This document shows, piece by piece, positions 36,076 to 47,344 of a stretch of 64,000 nucleotides of DNA. The notes beneath the pieces were generated by a model. The model was not told the origin of the DNA. It worked only from the letters and a program-made list of their open reading frames with translations, and did not search any database. The stretch covers positions 54,188-118,187 of the forward strand of contig JAFGMO010000095.1 of NCBI GenBank assembly GCA_016927475.1, in the 5' to 3' direction. Source of the DNA: Candidatus Aminicenantota bacterium (lineage in GTDB: Bacteria; Acidobacteriota; Aminicenantia; Aminicenantales; Aminicenantaceae). Positions within the stretch are counted from its first letter, which is position 1; each line of letters begins with the position of its first letter. The position numbers and the translations under genes are program-made.

Positions 36076-37203
36076 GTGTTTTTGGCCCAAAAAAAGCGTT
36101 TGCTGAAAAATTTTCCGGAAAAAGTATTCGTCGACAGAAAAGTATGGAAAAAAGAACGGACCCGGAGAATATTAAAGAACGTAGAGGACGTTCCCTGTGT
36201 TATCATCGACAATGTGGAAACTTTAATAAACAAGTACAGCCGGAAACCTGATCCTGTAGGAGAAGGGAAAAAAGTCTTATGGATTACCGAACAAAAAGGT
36301 GACTTTGTCAAACCCTGCCCCTGTACTCCTGCTTATCTCGGATGCTGTTATTATATCATTAACCTCGACCTGAACTGCCCTTTTGATTGCACCTACTGCA
36401 TCTTACAGCATTACCTGACTAATCCCTTAATAACAACGAACGTCAACTTAAATGATTTATGGAAACAACTGGATGAATTTTTGGATGGCATCAAAGGCCG
36501 TTTCATCAGGATAGGCACGGGAGAGCTGGCGGATTCGTTGGCTTTGGATCATATCACAGGCAATTCCCGGGATTTGATCGCTTATTTCCGGGGGAAAAAA
36601 AACGTTCATTTTGAGTTGAAAACAAAGTCGGTCAACATAGACAACATATTAATGGAAGAACCCGAAGAAAACATTGTCGTTTCCTGGTCGTTAAATTCGG
36701 AGGAGATGGCCTTGAAAACCGAAGCGGATGCGCCATCTATTGATGCAAGGTTGGAAGCTGCTGCAAAAGTATGCCGAAGGGGATTCCGGATAGGATTCCA
36801 TTTTGATCCTCTTTTTTATTATTCTGGTTTTGCCGGAAATTACGACCGGGTTATCAAAAGGATGTTTCAAGCCGTTCCCCCTTCCAGGATTGCCTGGATA
36901 TCGTTGGGGAGCCTGCGTTTTCCTCCTTTTTTAAAGAGGATCATTCAGAATCGGTTTCCAAAAAGCCGGATGCTTATAGAGGAACTTGTGCCTGGAAAAG
37001 ATGGGAAATACAGATATTTTATGCCCCTTCGAAAGAAGCTCTATGAAAAAACCGTTCATTCTTTAAGAAAGTACGGAGGAGAAAAAATTCTTCTTTATTT
37101 CTGTATGGAGGGGAGAAATATGTGGAATGAAATTATAGGATGGAAACCACGGGGAAAGGAAGATATTGAAAAATATCTTTCCTTTCCCCAGGAAATGTCA
37201 TAA
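36076..37203 (+). CDS. Spore-photoproduct-lyase-like radical SAM protein
   Basis: About 375 aa from GTG 36076; TTG 36049 is an alternative that would overlap the ParB-like gene. The radical SAM cluster is CPFDCTYC, preceded by the cysteine-rich CPCTPAYLGCCYYI typical of SplB-like proteins. NVNLNDLW and GTGELADSLALDHITG follow. In true spore photoproduct lyases a catalytic cysteine lies in the segment equivalent to IGTGELADS; here it is absent, so repair of spore photoproduct is doubtful. The substrate is unknown. It converges on exbD with 17 nt between. Confidence 0.8.
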   Translation: MFLAQKKRLLKNFPEKVFVDRKVWKKERTRRILKNVEDVPCVIIDNVETLINKYSRKPDPVGEGKKVLWITEQKGDFVKPCPCTPAYLGCCYYIINLDLNCPFDCTYCILQHYLTNPLITTNVNLNDLWKQLDEFLDGIKGRFIRIGTGELADSLALDHITGNSRDLIAYFRGKKNVHFELKTKSVNIDNILMEEPEENIVVSWSLNSEEMALKTEADAPSIDARLEAAAKVCRRGFRIGFHFDPLFYYSGFAGNYDRVIKRMFQAVPPSRIAWISLGSLRFPPFLKRIIQNRFPKSRMLIEELVPGKDGKYRYFMPLRKKLYEKTVHSLRKYGGEKILLYFCMEGRNMWNEIIGWKPRGKEDIEKYLSFPQEMS

Positions 37204-37220
37204 TTTTAATAAAAAAATGA

Positions 37221-37643
37221 TCAACCACCTTCTTCGGTGGTTTTCACTTCAGTGATAATTCCGACGATATCAACTCCGGCAGTCTGAACGACTAAAATAA
37301 TGTCAACAATCTTTCCGAAATTCAATTCCTCATCGGCTTTGAGATAGAGTTTTTTATCTGTTGCCATCATCAATGTTTCTTCGAGAGTCGTCTGCAGGGT
37401 GTCCATTGTCACTTGATCCTGGTTGATGTAAAGAGTTCCATCTCTTTTGATGTAAAGAATAACTTCGGGATTATCAGGCATGCTTATGGTGTTCAATGCC
37501 GTGGGAAGCTGTACGTCTACGCCTCTCTGGACAAGGGGAGTTACAACCATGAAGATGATGAGAAGAACGAGAAGAACATCGCAAAGGGGGACGACATTAG
37601 GTTCGGATTTGACTTCGTTTTCGTTTCCGACCGAAAAGCCCAT
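37221..37643 (-). CDS. exbD: ExbD/TolR family energy-transducing protein
   Basis: A 140-aa protein with a short cytoplasmic N-terminus, one transmembrane helix and a periplasmic domain. The helix starts PLCDVLLVLLIIFMVVTP and includes the conserved proton-conducting aspartate at residue 22. It is the last gene of the tonB-exbB-exbD unit read on the minus strand. An AAGAGGT sequence precedes the ATG. With ExbB it would harness proton motive force to power TonB. Confidence 0.92.
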   Translation of the reverse strand: MGFSVGNENEVKSEPNVVPLCDVLLVLLIIFMVVTPLVQRGVDVQLPTALNTISMPDNPEVILYIKRDGTLYINQDQVTMDTLQTTLEETLMMATDKKLYLKADEELNFGKIVDIILVVQTAGVDIVGIITEVKTTEEGG

Positions 37644-37674
37644 TGAAACCTCTTACTTTATTTATTATAAAGGT

Positions 37675-38349
37675 CTATTTTTCAGATTTTCTGATAAAGA
37701 AATCAACGATTTGAGACGTGGTGTTGGTCATTTCTGCAGCGTAAACTTCAACCTTGGAGTTAAGAATATTGAAACACCAAAGAGCAATAATCGCAACACC
37801 GATACCGAAGGCGGTGGTGATCAACGCTTCGGCGATCCCTTGCGCGACGGCTCCAATACCTCCAGATCCAGTAAGAGCCATGCCGCGGAAAGCGTTGATG
37901 ATTCCGCCGATGGTTCCGAAAAGACCGATAAAGGGTGATGAGGTCGCGATCGTCGCCAGTGTGCTCAAGCCTCTTTTCAATTCTTGGACGAACAGAATTG
38001 TAGCTCTTTCACAGCCTCTTTGTGCTGTTTCAATCTGTTCTTCAAAACTGAGCCCTGCTTCTTTGCCATCGAAGAATTCCTGGATTCCAGCAGCTGTCAC
38101 ACGGGCTAAATGACTTCCCTTGTACTCACTTTTTGATGAGAGAGTCAATGCCTCTTTAATCTGGCCGGCTTTCAGCATCTGGGCGAGTTTGGGCGCTATC
38201 TGTTTGGATTTTCTCCGGGCTCGAGCGAACACGAGTTGTCTTTCAATAAAGAAGTAGATGGAGATGATGGACAGGATAATCAATGTGACTGCAACAGCTT
38301 TGGCCAGTGCTGCCATGGCATTCCACATTTCAATCAGACCAAATTGCAT
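37675..38349 (-). CDS. exbB: ExbB/TolQ/MotA family proton channel protein
   Basis: A 224-aa inner-membrane protein with three helices. The family's central region is visible as GLSTLATIATSSPFIGLFGTIGGIINAF (residues ~120-147), followed by IAEALITTAFGIGVAIIALW. An excellent ribosome binding site (AAGGAGG) lies upstream of the ATG. It is followed by exbD after 31 nt and preceded by tonB after 54 nt. The product forms the proton channel with ExbD. Confidence 0.93.
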   Translation of the reverse strand: MQFGLIEMWNAMAALAKAVAVTLIILSIISIYFFIERQLVFARARRKSKQIAPKLAQMLKAGQIKEALTLSSKSEYKGSHLARVTAAGIQEFFDGKEAGLSFEEQIETAQRGCERATILFVQELKRGLSTLATIATSSPFIGLFGTIGGIINAFRGMALTGSGGIGAVAQGIAEALITTAFGIGVAIIALWCFNILNSKVEVYAAEMTNTTSQIVDFFIRKSEK

Positions 38350-38403
38350 TTTGAACCTCCTTAAAAATGTAAGCCATGTTTTATTAGCTTATTAAAATAT
38401 ATC

Positions 38404-39174
38404 CTATTTAAGGGTAAACCTGACTGTAACGGTAAAGATAACTCCACGGGGCCGGCCGTTGATGATCATCGGCTCATAAACCCATTGCCGGACGGCATCG
38501 ATAGCTGCTTGGTCGAGAAGAGGGATAGACCGCAGCACTTTCACCGATTGGACACGTCCGTAAATATTGGTTGTCGCTTCGACAATGACAACACCTTCCA
38601 CACGGGCCTGTCTGGCGATTTCAGGGTAGAGGGGTTTCACCTCATGGACGAGTCTAGGGGGTTTAATTTCGCCAGCAACTCTAACCGGAGCTTCCACCTC
38701 ACCGACAACTCCGCCGAGGACACCGCCGACGACTCCGCCAAGAACTCCGCCGACGACTCCGCCTTCAACTCCACCCTCGACTCCGCCTTCAACTCCGATA
38801 TCGGACAGTTCTTCTTCGGCGATTTCATCAGGAATTTCCACGGGAGCGACAAGCGTTCCGGGTTCAACGGTGCTGCTTGCCTGAACGGGTTTGATTCTTG
38901 TTCTGCGTGTAGAACTCGAACGTCTTTTTGCAGGAGGGGGAGGCGGGGGAGGAGGGGGTGGAGGAGGAGCGAGAAAAGCGCTGTATACTTCTATTTGAGG
39001 AAGATTTGAGGTGCTGAGAAGAGGTATGACGATCAATGCAGCGACAAGCAAAGCGTGAAAAATCAAGGCAACAGGAAGAGCAAAAGCTTTCCGTATGCCG
39101 CCTTTATCCTTGACGAAAAAGGAATCTTTAAATATTTTTGGTACGTCTTCTTTTTGGGATGCCTTCTTAGCCAT
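38404..39174 (-). CDS. tonB: TonB-family energy transducer
   Basis: A 256-aa protein with one helix at residues ~30-52 and a run of twelve prolines at 70-81. A basic linker and a Gly-Val-rich tract (about residues 127-160) follow, and then the C-terminal TonB fold, with ARVEGVVIVEATTNIYGRVQ and AAIDAVRQWVYEPMIINGRP. It spans the periplasm to energise outer-membrane receptors. The Gly-Val tract replaces the usual Pro-Lys/Glu spacer and is encoded by tandem repeats at about 38695-38796. ExbB and ExbD follow on the same strand. Confidence 0.92.
   Translation of the reverse strand: MAKKASQKEDVPKIFKDSFFVKDKGGIRKAFALPVALIFHALLVAALIVIPLLSTSNLPQIEVYSAFLAPPPPPPPPPPPPAKRRSSSTRRTRIKPVQASSTVEPGTLVAPVEIPDEIAEEELSDIGVEGGVEGGVEGGVVGGVLGGVVGGVLGGVVGEVEAPVRVAGEIKPPRLVHEVKPLYPEIARQARVEGVVIVEATTNIYGRVQSVKVLRSIPLLDQAAIDAVRQWVYEPMIINGRPRGVIFTVTVRFTLK
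38695..38796 (-). repeat. 12-bp-unit tandem repeat inside tonB
   Basis: About eight imperfect units of four codons encode Gly-Gly-Val-X, where X is Glu, Val or Leu. The DNA units differ by one to three bases. The tract lies in the periplasmic spacer of TonB and may vary in length between strains. Confidence 0.8.
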
Positions 39175-39261
39175 TTTTAAACCTCTTATCGGATTTTTTA
39201 TACATGAATCGTCTGTTAAAACAGTATAAATTAAATATTCTATTTTTACAAGAAGAAACTG

Positions 39262-40425
39262 TCATTTTCTCATTCCCTTTTTTGGTTTGAATATCTTGTT
39301 CCAAAAATAGAGTAGAGGGCATGATTGGTAGATGGAAGAGTAGGTACCTGTGATGACACCGATGAGCATCACGAAGGCAAAGTCGTTTATAACCGCGCCG
39401 CCAAAAACAAAGAGGGCAAAAACGGTTAAAAATGTTGTGCCTGAAGTGATAATGGTACGGCTCAATGTCTGGTTGATGCTGCTATCCAAAATGCTTTCGA
39501 AACTTTGCTTGCGCAAAGTTTTCAGGTTGTCACGAACCCTGTCGAAAATAACGATGGTATCATTCAGGGAATATCCCACGATCGTTAGTATGGCCGCGAT
39601 GACGGGTAGATTAAGCTCCCGGCCGGTGTAGGAAAAGATTCCCATTGTAATCAGGACGTCATGTGTCAGTGTGAGAATGGCGGAAACGCCGTAGGCGAAC
39701 TTGAATCGAATGCCGATATAAATAAGCATTCCGATCAAAGCCCAAACCGTCGCTTGGGTGGCCTTTCGGCGAAGGTCATGGCCAACCTGGGGCCCAACGG
39801 TTTCTTTTCTCTTAACGGCTAAGCTTCCTAAAAATGTTTTTTCTTTTAGCACATCGATGACATCCTGGGAAATTCCATGCTCCCGGAGCTGTTCAAAATT
39901 TTGAAAAATTCCTTTGGTAGTCGTCGGATTTTTTCTGAGATTGATGATGTTTTCGGCGATGCTTGTTGCTTCTTGAGGAAAGGAGGCTTCAAGGAGGGAA
40001 CTCAATCCCTTGGAGTCGATATTATTCAGATCTTTTAATCCACGGTTCAGGGCCTGGTTGTCTTCTTCACTTTTGAGAATGGAGATGACTTTGGCGCCGA
40101 TAATCTCATGGACTTCCAGCTCTTTTTCGATCTCTTCTTCGGTGGGGAGGGTCCTGATAATAAATTCCCTTCCTTCGTTTCCTATGGACTGAATCTTATT
40201 GGAAGAAAGCCCTCCTTCCGAGAGTGATGTCCGGATATCATTGATTGGCCGTGGAGATTTAAAAATGATTTGGGTTAAAGTGCCTCCGGCGAAATCGATA
40301 CCGAAATTCAGGCCCTTACGAATGATGATGTTGTACAAACCGGCGAGGATGATGATTCCGGATACGGAAAAAGCCAAGACCTTATACTTCATAAATTTGA
40401 AATTGGGATTTTTAAATACCTGCAT
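39262..40425 (-). CDS. secF: Protein translocase subunit SecF
   Basis: A 387-aa protein with six helices; the usual length is about 300 aa. GLNFGIDFAGGTLTQI near the N-terminus and the C-terminal IGYSLNDTIVIFDRVRDNLK are diagnostic. The extra ~80 residues (about 120-205), rich in Leu, Asn and Lys, lie in the periplasmic domain before the second helix. It starts 1 nt after the secD stop. SecDF uses the proton motive force to complete protein export. Confidence 0.95.
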   Translation of the reverse strand: MQVFKNPNFKFMKYKVLAFSVSGIIILAGLYNIIIRKGLNFGIDFAGGTLTQIIFKSPRPINDIRTSLSEGGLSSNKIQSIGNEGREFIIRTLPTEEEIEKELEVHEIIGAKVISILKSEEDNQALNRGLKDLNNIDSKGLSSLLEASFPQEATSIAENIINLRKNPTTTKGIFQNFEQLREHGISQDVIDVLKEKTFLGSLAVKRKETVGPQVGHDLRRKATQATVWALIGMLIYIGIRFKFAYGVSAILTLTHDVLITMGIFSYTGRELNLPVIAAILTIVGYSLNDTIVIFDRVRDNLKTLRKQSFESILDSSINQTLSRTIITSGTTFLTVFALFVFGGAVINDFAFVMLIGVITGTYSSIYQSCPLLYFWNKIFKPKKGMRK

Positions 40426-40426
40426 T

Positions 40427-41989
40427 TTAGATACTCAACTTTTCCCTTTTTTTCTTTCGGGAATGGGTCAGGTCAAAGATTAGCCGGGAAACAAAAACAG
40501 CGGTGAACATACTGGCTGTTATTCCAATAATCAGAGTTATGGCAAAACCTTTAAGTGGACCGGTTCCGAACTGAAAGAGAAAAATAGCGGCGATGATGGT
40601 GGTAATGTTGGCATCGAGAATGGTCCGGAAAGCCCGCCCGAAACCGGAAGAGATGGCGCTCAACACGGGTTTCCTCGCTGATAATTCTTCCCTGATTCGT
40701 TCAAAGACGAGGACGTTGGCATCTACAGACATGCCTACCGTTAGGATGATACCTGCTATACCCGGGAGCGTAAGGGTGGCCTTAAAATAGGCCAGGGCGC
40801 CCATGAGGATAATGATATTGAGCACGAGGGCGATAACGGCGTTTATCCCTGAAAGCTTGTAGTAAAAAACCATGAAAATAACGACCAGGATAAGAGCCGT
40901 GACGATCGAGAACAGTCCTTTTCGAATGGAGTCGGCACCGAGGGAGGGACCAATGGTCCTCTCTTCCAAGGTCTGGACTGAAGCCGGTAGGGCGCCGGCT
41001 CGGAGCTTGAGAGCCAGGTCCTCGGCTTCTTCTTGAGTGAATCGTCCGCGGATAATTCCCGATCCGCCGATGATGACATCATCTATGATGGGGGCCGATA
41101 TAATGCGGCCGTCCAAAACGATGGCCAACAGTTCCTTGGTATGCTGACGGGTGATATCCTCAAACCTTTTGGCCCCGTCAGGATTAAGGGAAAAGGAGAC
41201 GGCCGGGCGGTCCCAGTCATCTGTTGAGCGGCGGGCGTCCCGGAGGTCGTTCCCGGTTACAGTAGCTACCTCGCTGACGATGTAAAATCCCGTCGTTCTG
41301 AGGTTCCCTTCTTTGTCTTTTTCCACTTCTTCCAGTAATTCGGCGCCTTGGGGGATTTCACCGCCGTACTGTTCGAGGAGGGCTTCCCGGCTTTCCGCAG
41401 GGCCCGCAAGAACCAGCTTCCACTCAAGGACAGCTTGGTCTTTAATGATACCTTTCGCCCTTTCCTCATCTTCCACGCCGGGGAGCTCAATAATGATCCG
41501 GTCTTCCCCCTGGATTTGTATGAGAGGTTCGGCCACACCGAACTGGTCGATGCGGTTGGTGATGGTCTCCCGGGCCTGGACAACCGCCTGTCGGCGGATG
41601 TACTGTTCTTCAGCCTGATCTAATGTGAGGATGATATCGCGGCCCGACATGTTGTATTCCCAGCTCCGGAAGTATTTATCCAGCAATTCTTTCCGGATCT
41701 GTTCTTCCTGACGGGGATCGGTATTGGAGATGGTGAAACTATTGACATCATTCTTGGCCACGGCATCGAACTTATAGTTTTTCTTTTCGAGCTCTTCCCT
41801 GATACGGCTTACGGCCAGGTTCGTTTCGAAATTGACGGCGTCGTCGGTGACGACTTGAAAAACGAGGTGCATTCCTCCTTTTAAGTCGAGACCGGGATTG
41901 ATTTTCTTTTGGGGAGGATAAGCGAGAAAAATAGCCAGAGCTGTGACCAAAACAACAACCAATACTTTCCATTTGAGATTTTTTCTCAT
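40427..41989 (-). CDS. secD: Protein translocase subunit SecD
   Basis: A 520-aa protein with six helices and a large periplasmic region. NPGLDLKGGMHLVFQV (residues ~31-46) is the family start, and GIAGIILTVGMSVDANVLVFERIREEL is the conserved fourth-helix region. It lies between yajC and secF in the standard tgt-yajC-secD-secF order. No strong ribosome binding site is seen at the ATG. Confidence 0.96.
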   Translation of the reverse strand: MRKNLKWKVLVVVLVTALAIFLAYPPQKKINPGLDLKGGMHLVFQVVTDDAVNFETNLAVSRIREELEKKNYKFDAVAKNDVNSFTISNTDPRQEEQIRKELLDKYFRSWEYNMSGRDIILTLDQAEEQYIRRQAVVQARETITNRIDQFGVAEPLIQIQGEDRIIIELPGVEDEERAKGIIKDQAVLEWKLVLAGPAESREALLEQYGGEIPQGAELLEEVEKDKEGNLRTTGFYIVSEVATVTGNDLRDARRSTDDWDRPAVSFSLNPDGAKRFEDITRQHTKELLAIVLDGRIISAPIIDDVIIGGSGIIRGRFTQEEAEDLALKLRAGALPASVQTLEERTIGPSLGADSIRKGLFSIVTALILVVIFMVFYYKLSGINAVIALVLNIIILMGALAYFKATLTLPGIAGIILTVGMSVDANVLVFERIREELSARKPVLSAISSGFGRAFRTILDANITTIIAAIFLFQFGTGPLKGFAITLIIGITASMFTAVFVSRLIFDLTHSRKKKREKLSI

Positions 41990-42031
41990 TTTTTCACATC
42001 ATATGAATTTGAATGTTCCCCTATCGGTCCG

Positions 42032-42367
42032 TTATTTTGTTTTTTCTTTAGGCGTTAAGATAGCGGCCACGGAGTTTTTTGTAATATCGATTTTCACATT
42101 GGCCGAGATCTTGATTTCGATCCTGTCTTCTTTGGTTCCCATAACCGTTCCGTATATTCCCCCCGTGGTGACGATTTTGTCCCCTGATTTGAGCTGCTCA
42201 ACCATTTCCTGGTGCTTTTTTTGACGTTTTCGGGAAGGGAGTATAATCAGGACATAAAAAATAACAAAGATGAGACCGAACATGATGAGCATCTGAATAA
42301 ACCCGCCGCCACCCGGCGGCTGTTGTCCGGTATTTTGGTACAAGCTTAAAAATCCACCTAATATCAT
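42032..42367 (-). CDS. yajC: Preprotein translocase accessory subunit YajC
   Basis: A 111-aa protein with one helix (residues ~25-45) followed by the conserved LPSRKRQKKHQEMVEQLKSGDKIVTTGGIYGTV region. It associates with SecDF in the inner membrane. Its ATG lies 1 nt after the tgt stop and is preceded by GAGGAAG inside the end of tgt. The N-terminal segment GGFLSLYQNTGQQPPGGGG is low complexity, as is common in the family. Confidence 0.94.
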   Translation of the reverse strand: MILGGFLSLYQNTGQQPPGGGGFIQMLIMFGLIFVIFYVLIILPSRKRQKKHQEMVEQLKSGDKIVTTGGIYGTVMGTKEDRIEIKISANVKIDITKNSVAAILTPKEKTK

Positions 42368-42368
42368 T

Positions 42369-44599
<2,231 letters not shown>

Positions 44600-44684
44600 A
44601 GCTTCATTATATCAAATGGACTCAAAATGTCATTTTTATGGCCTCTTTGAAAGTCACCTTCAAACGTTCATATTCATCCAATAG

Positions 44685-44703
44685 CCTGTATGAATAATGC
44701 AGG
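44685..44703. repeat. Minimal repeat-element remnant, copy C
   Basis: CCTGTATGAATAATGCAGG is a near-palindrome whose right part equals the right end of the element family (TGAATAA..CAGG). The interior is missing. It lies just ahead of the promoter of the sulfatase-like gene. Confidence 0.5.
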
Positions 44704-44707
44704 ATGT

Positions 44708-44735
44708 TTGACCTTGCGGTGAAAAAAGAGATAAT
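44708..44735 (+). promoter_or_regulatory. Candidate promoter of sulfatase-like gene, predicted leaderless
   Basis: TTGACC (44708-44713), a 16-nt spacer and GATAAT (44730-44735) are followed by 5 nt and then ATGATG. Transcription would start at or within a few nt of the start codons. No useful ribosome binding site lies in between. Confidence 0.5.
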
Positions 44736-44740
44736 GATAC

Positions 44741-46396
44741 ATGATGAAGCTTCTGAAGATTTTTTTTAATTCTCTTCTGGGAGGAGTGTTCTTTTCCTCA
44801 TTGATGGCCCTGTTGATCCTCGATCTGAACATCAATCAGGCTTTTAGCTTCGGTTTTTTTTCCCAGGTCCTTTTTTTTCTTCTCCTCACCTACGGATTTC
44901 TGTTGACCATCTTGTTTATGCTCGGTTTTTTTGTTGTTCAATATTTTCTCGGCCGAAAAATCCGGATATCCTTGATATCTCCCTCATTCCTTATTGTCAT
45001 TTTTTCCATATGTACCGGTTTGTTTATCCTTGTTTCCCGAGCCAACTACAGGTATTTCAGATCATTTTTCCTTCCTGAAATCAAGGAATTTTTTCTGTCA
45101 CAGACATCGACATTGATTTTTTTGCTGGTTGTGGGAATCCTGGTATACACACTTTATTACCGCTATAAAAAAAGCTCTCTTTTTTTTATTGTTTATTTTT
45201 TACTTTTGGCCGGGTGTTTGGGGAGGTTTGTCATCAAAAGAACAGTTGAGGAAGAACCTCAAAAAGCGGAAAAATATGCCTCTCTCGAGGCTAAAGAAAT
45301 CGAAAAAGGAATCACTATTATCGGTTTGGAAGGACTAAGTTTTGATTTTGTCATCCCTCTTATAAGCGAAGGAAAACTTCCTAATTTTTCTCTTCTTATG
45401 GAAAAAGGAAGCTGGGGGAAGCTGGAAACATTTACGCCAAATGAACCTATTGTCTTGAACAATTCATTTAATACCGGAAAGCTTCCTGCGAAGCATAAAC
45501 AGATCTCTCTCCACAAATACCGCTTTTTCAGTTTTTCCACGGAATTGGAGGTTGTACCCCGGTTTATTTTATTTCGACAGATGACCCGCTCAAGCCTGAT
45601 CCGCATGCGGGAAGAGATTCCGGTTCCGGTGGCTAAAGATATTTGGATGATTTTTGATGAGAATAAAACCAATTATGTCAAAATGGACTGGCCCTATTCT
45701 TTCCAGGTCAGCAAACCCAAACAGAACACGGAAACGCGTTTCAAGCTTCTCTATCCTAACCTTCAGCATGAGATCAGTGAGCTGTTTCAATTTGTCAGTC
45801 AGAGCTATTTTAATGATTGGGAATATGAAGAGGCAGCCATGGATTTGAAGAAAAAAAATCAGCCTCGTCTCTTCTATGTATTATTAAACGGCCTTAATAC
45901 CGTCGAATCGCTTTTCTACAGGTACAGTTTTCCCGAGATGTTCGGAGAGTTGGACCAGGAAAAAATCAGTAAATACAAATCCGTGATTGAAAAGTACTAT
46001 CAATATTACGACCAGGTTGTAGGTAAATATATCGCTTCTCTCCGCGGGGACGAATTGCTCATGGTATTTTCTCCCCATGGGATTGAGCCTCTTCCTCTCT
46101 GGAAAAGATTTGTCGAGAGAGTTATGGGCAACGAGTATGTTTCAGCCTATCATGAGCATGCACCGGAAGGAGTCATTTTTTTCTTTGGGAATGAAGTCGA
46201 CAAAGGAAAAAACATCGAAGGAATGCGGTTGATCGATGTGGCTCCGACCCTGCTTTATTATGTGGGGCTTCCCGTAGGAAGGGATATGGACGGGATCGCC
46301 CAGAGGGCTATTCTTTTTATCGAGGAGTTTACCAACGAGAATCCCGTTTTTCTCATTTCTTCCTACGAAGACATCGTCATCAAAAAACCGGAGTAA
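44741..46396 (+). CDS. Membrane protein with alkaline-phosphatase-superfamily (phosphodiesterase/sulfatase-like) domain
   Basis: A 551-aa protein. The first ~150 residues form five hydrophobic helices. The rest resembles the nucleotide pyrophosphatase/sulfatase fold: ITIIGLEGLSFDFVIPLI where metal binding is expected, then LNNSFNTGKLPAKH at the nucleophile position, LMVFSPHGIEP and the final VAPTLLYYVGLPVGRDMDG. The usual Asp in the first motif (GxDG or GxDA) is replaced by Glu, so metal use may differ. It may modify a lipid or glycan at the membrane. It is convergent with lepB (6 nt apart). Confidence 0.75.
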   Translation: MMKLLKIFFNSLLGGVFFSSLMALLILDLNINQAFSFGFFSQVLFFLLLTYGFLLTILFMLGFFVVQYFLGRKIRISLISPSFLIVIFSICTGLFILVSRANYRYFRSFFLPEIKEFFLSQTSTLIFLLVVGILVYTLYYRYKKSSLFFIVYFLLLAGCLGRFVIKRTVEEEPQKAEKYASLEAKEIEKGITIIGLEGLSFDFVIPLISEGKLPNFSLLMEKGSWGKLETFTPNEPIVLNNSFNTGKLPAKHKQISLHKYRFFSFSTELEVVPRFILFRQMTRSSLIRMREEIPVPVAKDIWMIFDENKTNYVKMDWPYSFQVSKPKQNTETRFKLLYPNLQHEISELFQFVSQSYFNDWEYEEAAMDLKKKNQPRLFYVLLNGLNTVESLFYRYSFPEMFGELDQEKISKYKSVIEKYYQYYDQVVGKYIASLRGDELLMVFSPHGIEPLPLWKRFVERVMGNEYVSAYHEHAPEGVIFFFGNEVDKGKNIEGMRLIDVAPTLLYYVGLPVGRDMDGIAQRAILFIEEFTNENPVFLISSYEDIVIKKPE

Positions 46397-46402
46397 ACGG
46401 AT

Positions 46403-47284
46403 TTATTCAATAACCTTGAGTATCCGGCCGAGACGGGCTTTGTAAAAAAAACTGACAAATTTTTTCAACCTGTCACGTAGACTTGTTTTCAGATGAGAGT
46501 TGTTTTCTGCACGGTATGAAAAATAAATGATCCATGGTTTTCCTTTGATGTAATCCATGGGAAGAAATCCCCAATAGCGGCTGTCGGAGCTGCTGTCCCT
46601 ATTGTCTCCCATGACAAAACAATGTCCGGACGGAACGTTTACCGGTCCGAAGTTGTCCCGGATGATTCCATCATAATGATAGAAGTCGCTTTTTGAATAT
46701 ATCCTGCTATCTGAATGAACTTTATATGCTTCGCTGATGAGGTTGTCATTGATATAGACTTGTTTATCTTTGATCTCTACTTTTTCTCCTTCCAGGGCAA
46801 TAACTCGTTTTACAAAATCTTTTTGAAGTTCTTTTGGATATTTGAAGACGACAATATCATGCCTCTCGATTTTTTTGCAGGGCAGAATGTATTTTTCAAA
46901 GGACAGTTGGGGTTGATAGTAGGCAAATTTGTTGACTAAAAGAAAATCGCCGATAAGAAGGGTAGGTTCCATGGAGCCGGTGGGAATTTGAAAAGCCTGG
47001 ACGACGAATGTCATCACAAAAAAAACGAAAACTGCGGTTTCCACGATAAGTTCGAAATATTCACGGAACACGCTTTTATCGCCTTTTTTCTTTTCTTTTT
47101 GTTCCTTTTTTTCAACCTTGCCGTACTTTTTTCGGGAGATAAGCAGAAAAATATAATGGGAGAGAACGAAAGCGCCTCCGGCGAGAAGAATACGAAGAAG
47201 CAGGCTGGATCTTCGGAAGATAAAAATGAGGAAGAGCGCCAGAACGGCACCGACGATATCACCTATCAATGCTAATTTTTTCAC
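46403..47284 (-). CDS. lepB: Signal peptidase I
   Basis: A 293-aa enzyme with two N-terminal helices, a charged lysine-rich linker (residues ~52-72) and a further helix before the catalytic domain. The nucleophile Ser104 is in TGSMEPTLLIGD, the general base Lys159 in FVKRVIALEGE and the C-terminal box is GDNRDSSSDSRYWGF. GTG 47284 is the start, with AGGAC just upstream. It removes signal peptides of exported proteins at the periplasmic face. Confidence 0.95.
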   Translation of the reverse strand: MKKLALIGDIVGAVLALFLIFIFRRSSLLLRILLAGGAFVLSHYIFLLISRKKYGKVEKKEQKEKKKGDKSVFREYFELIVETAVFVFFVMTFVVQAFQIPTGSMEPTLLIGDFLLVNKFAYYQPQLSFEKYILPCKKIERHDIVVFKYPKELQKDFVKRVIALEGEKVEIKDKQVYINDNLISEAYKVHSDSRIYSKSDFYHYDGIIRDNFGPVNVPSGHCFVMGDNRDSSSDSRYWGFLPMDYIKGKPWIIYFSYRAENNSHLKTSLRDRLKKFVSFFYKARLGRILKVIE

Positions 47285-47344
47285 GATGTCCTCTTAATAA
47301 TTGAAATCAGAACATCTACTATAACCAAAAGCGCTTTTTTCATC

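Noticed and set aside
38485..39009. Long open frame opposite tonB
   Set aside because: It comes from the Gly-Val and Pro codon repeats of tonB; its translation is low complexity.
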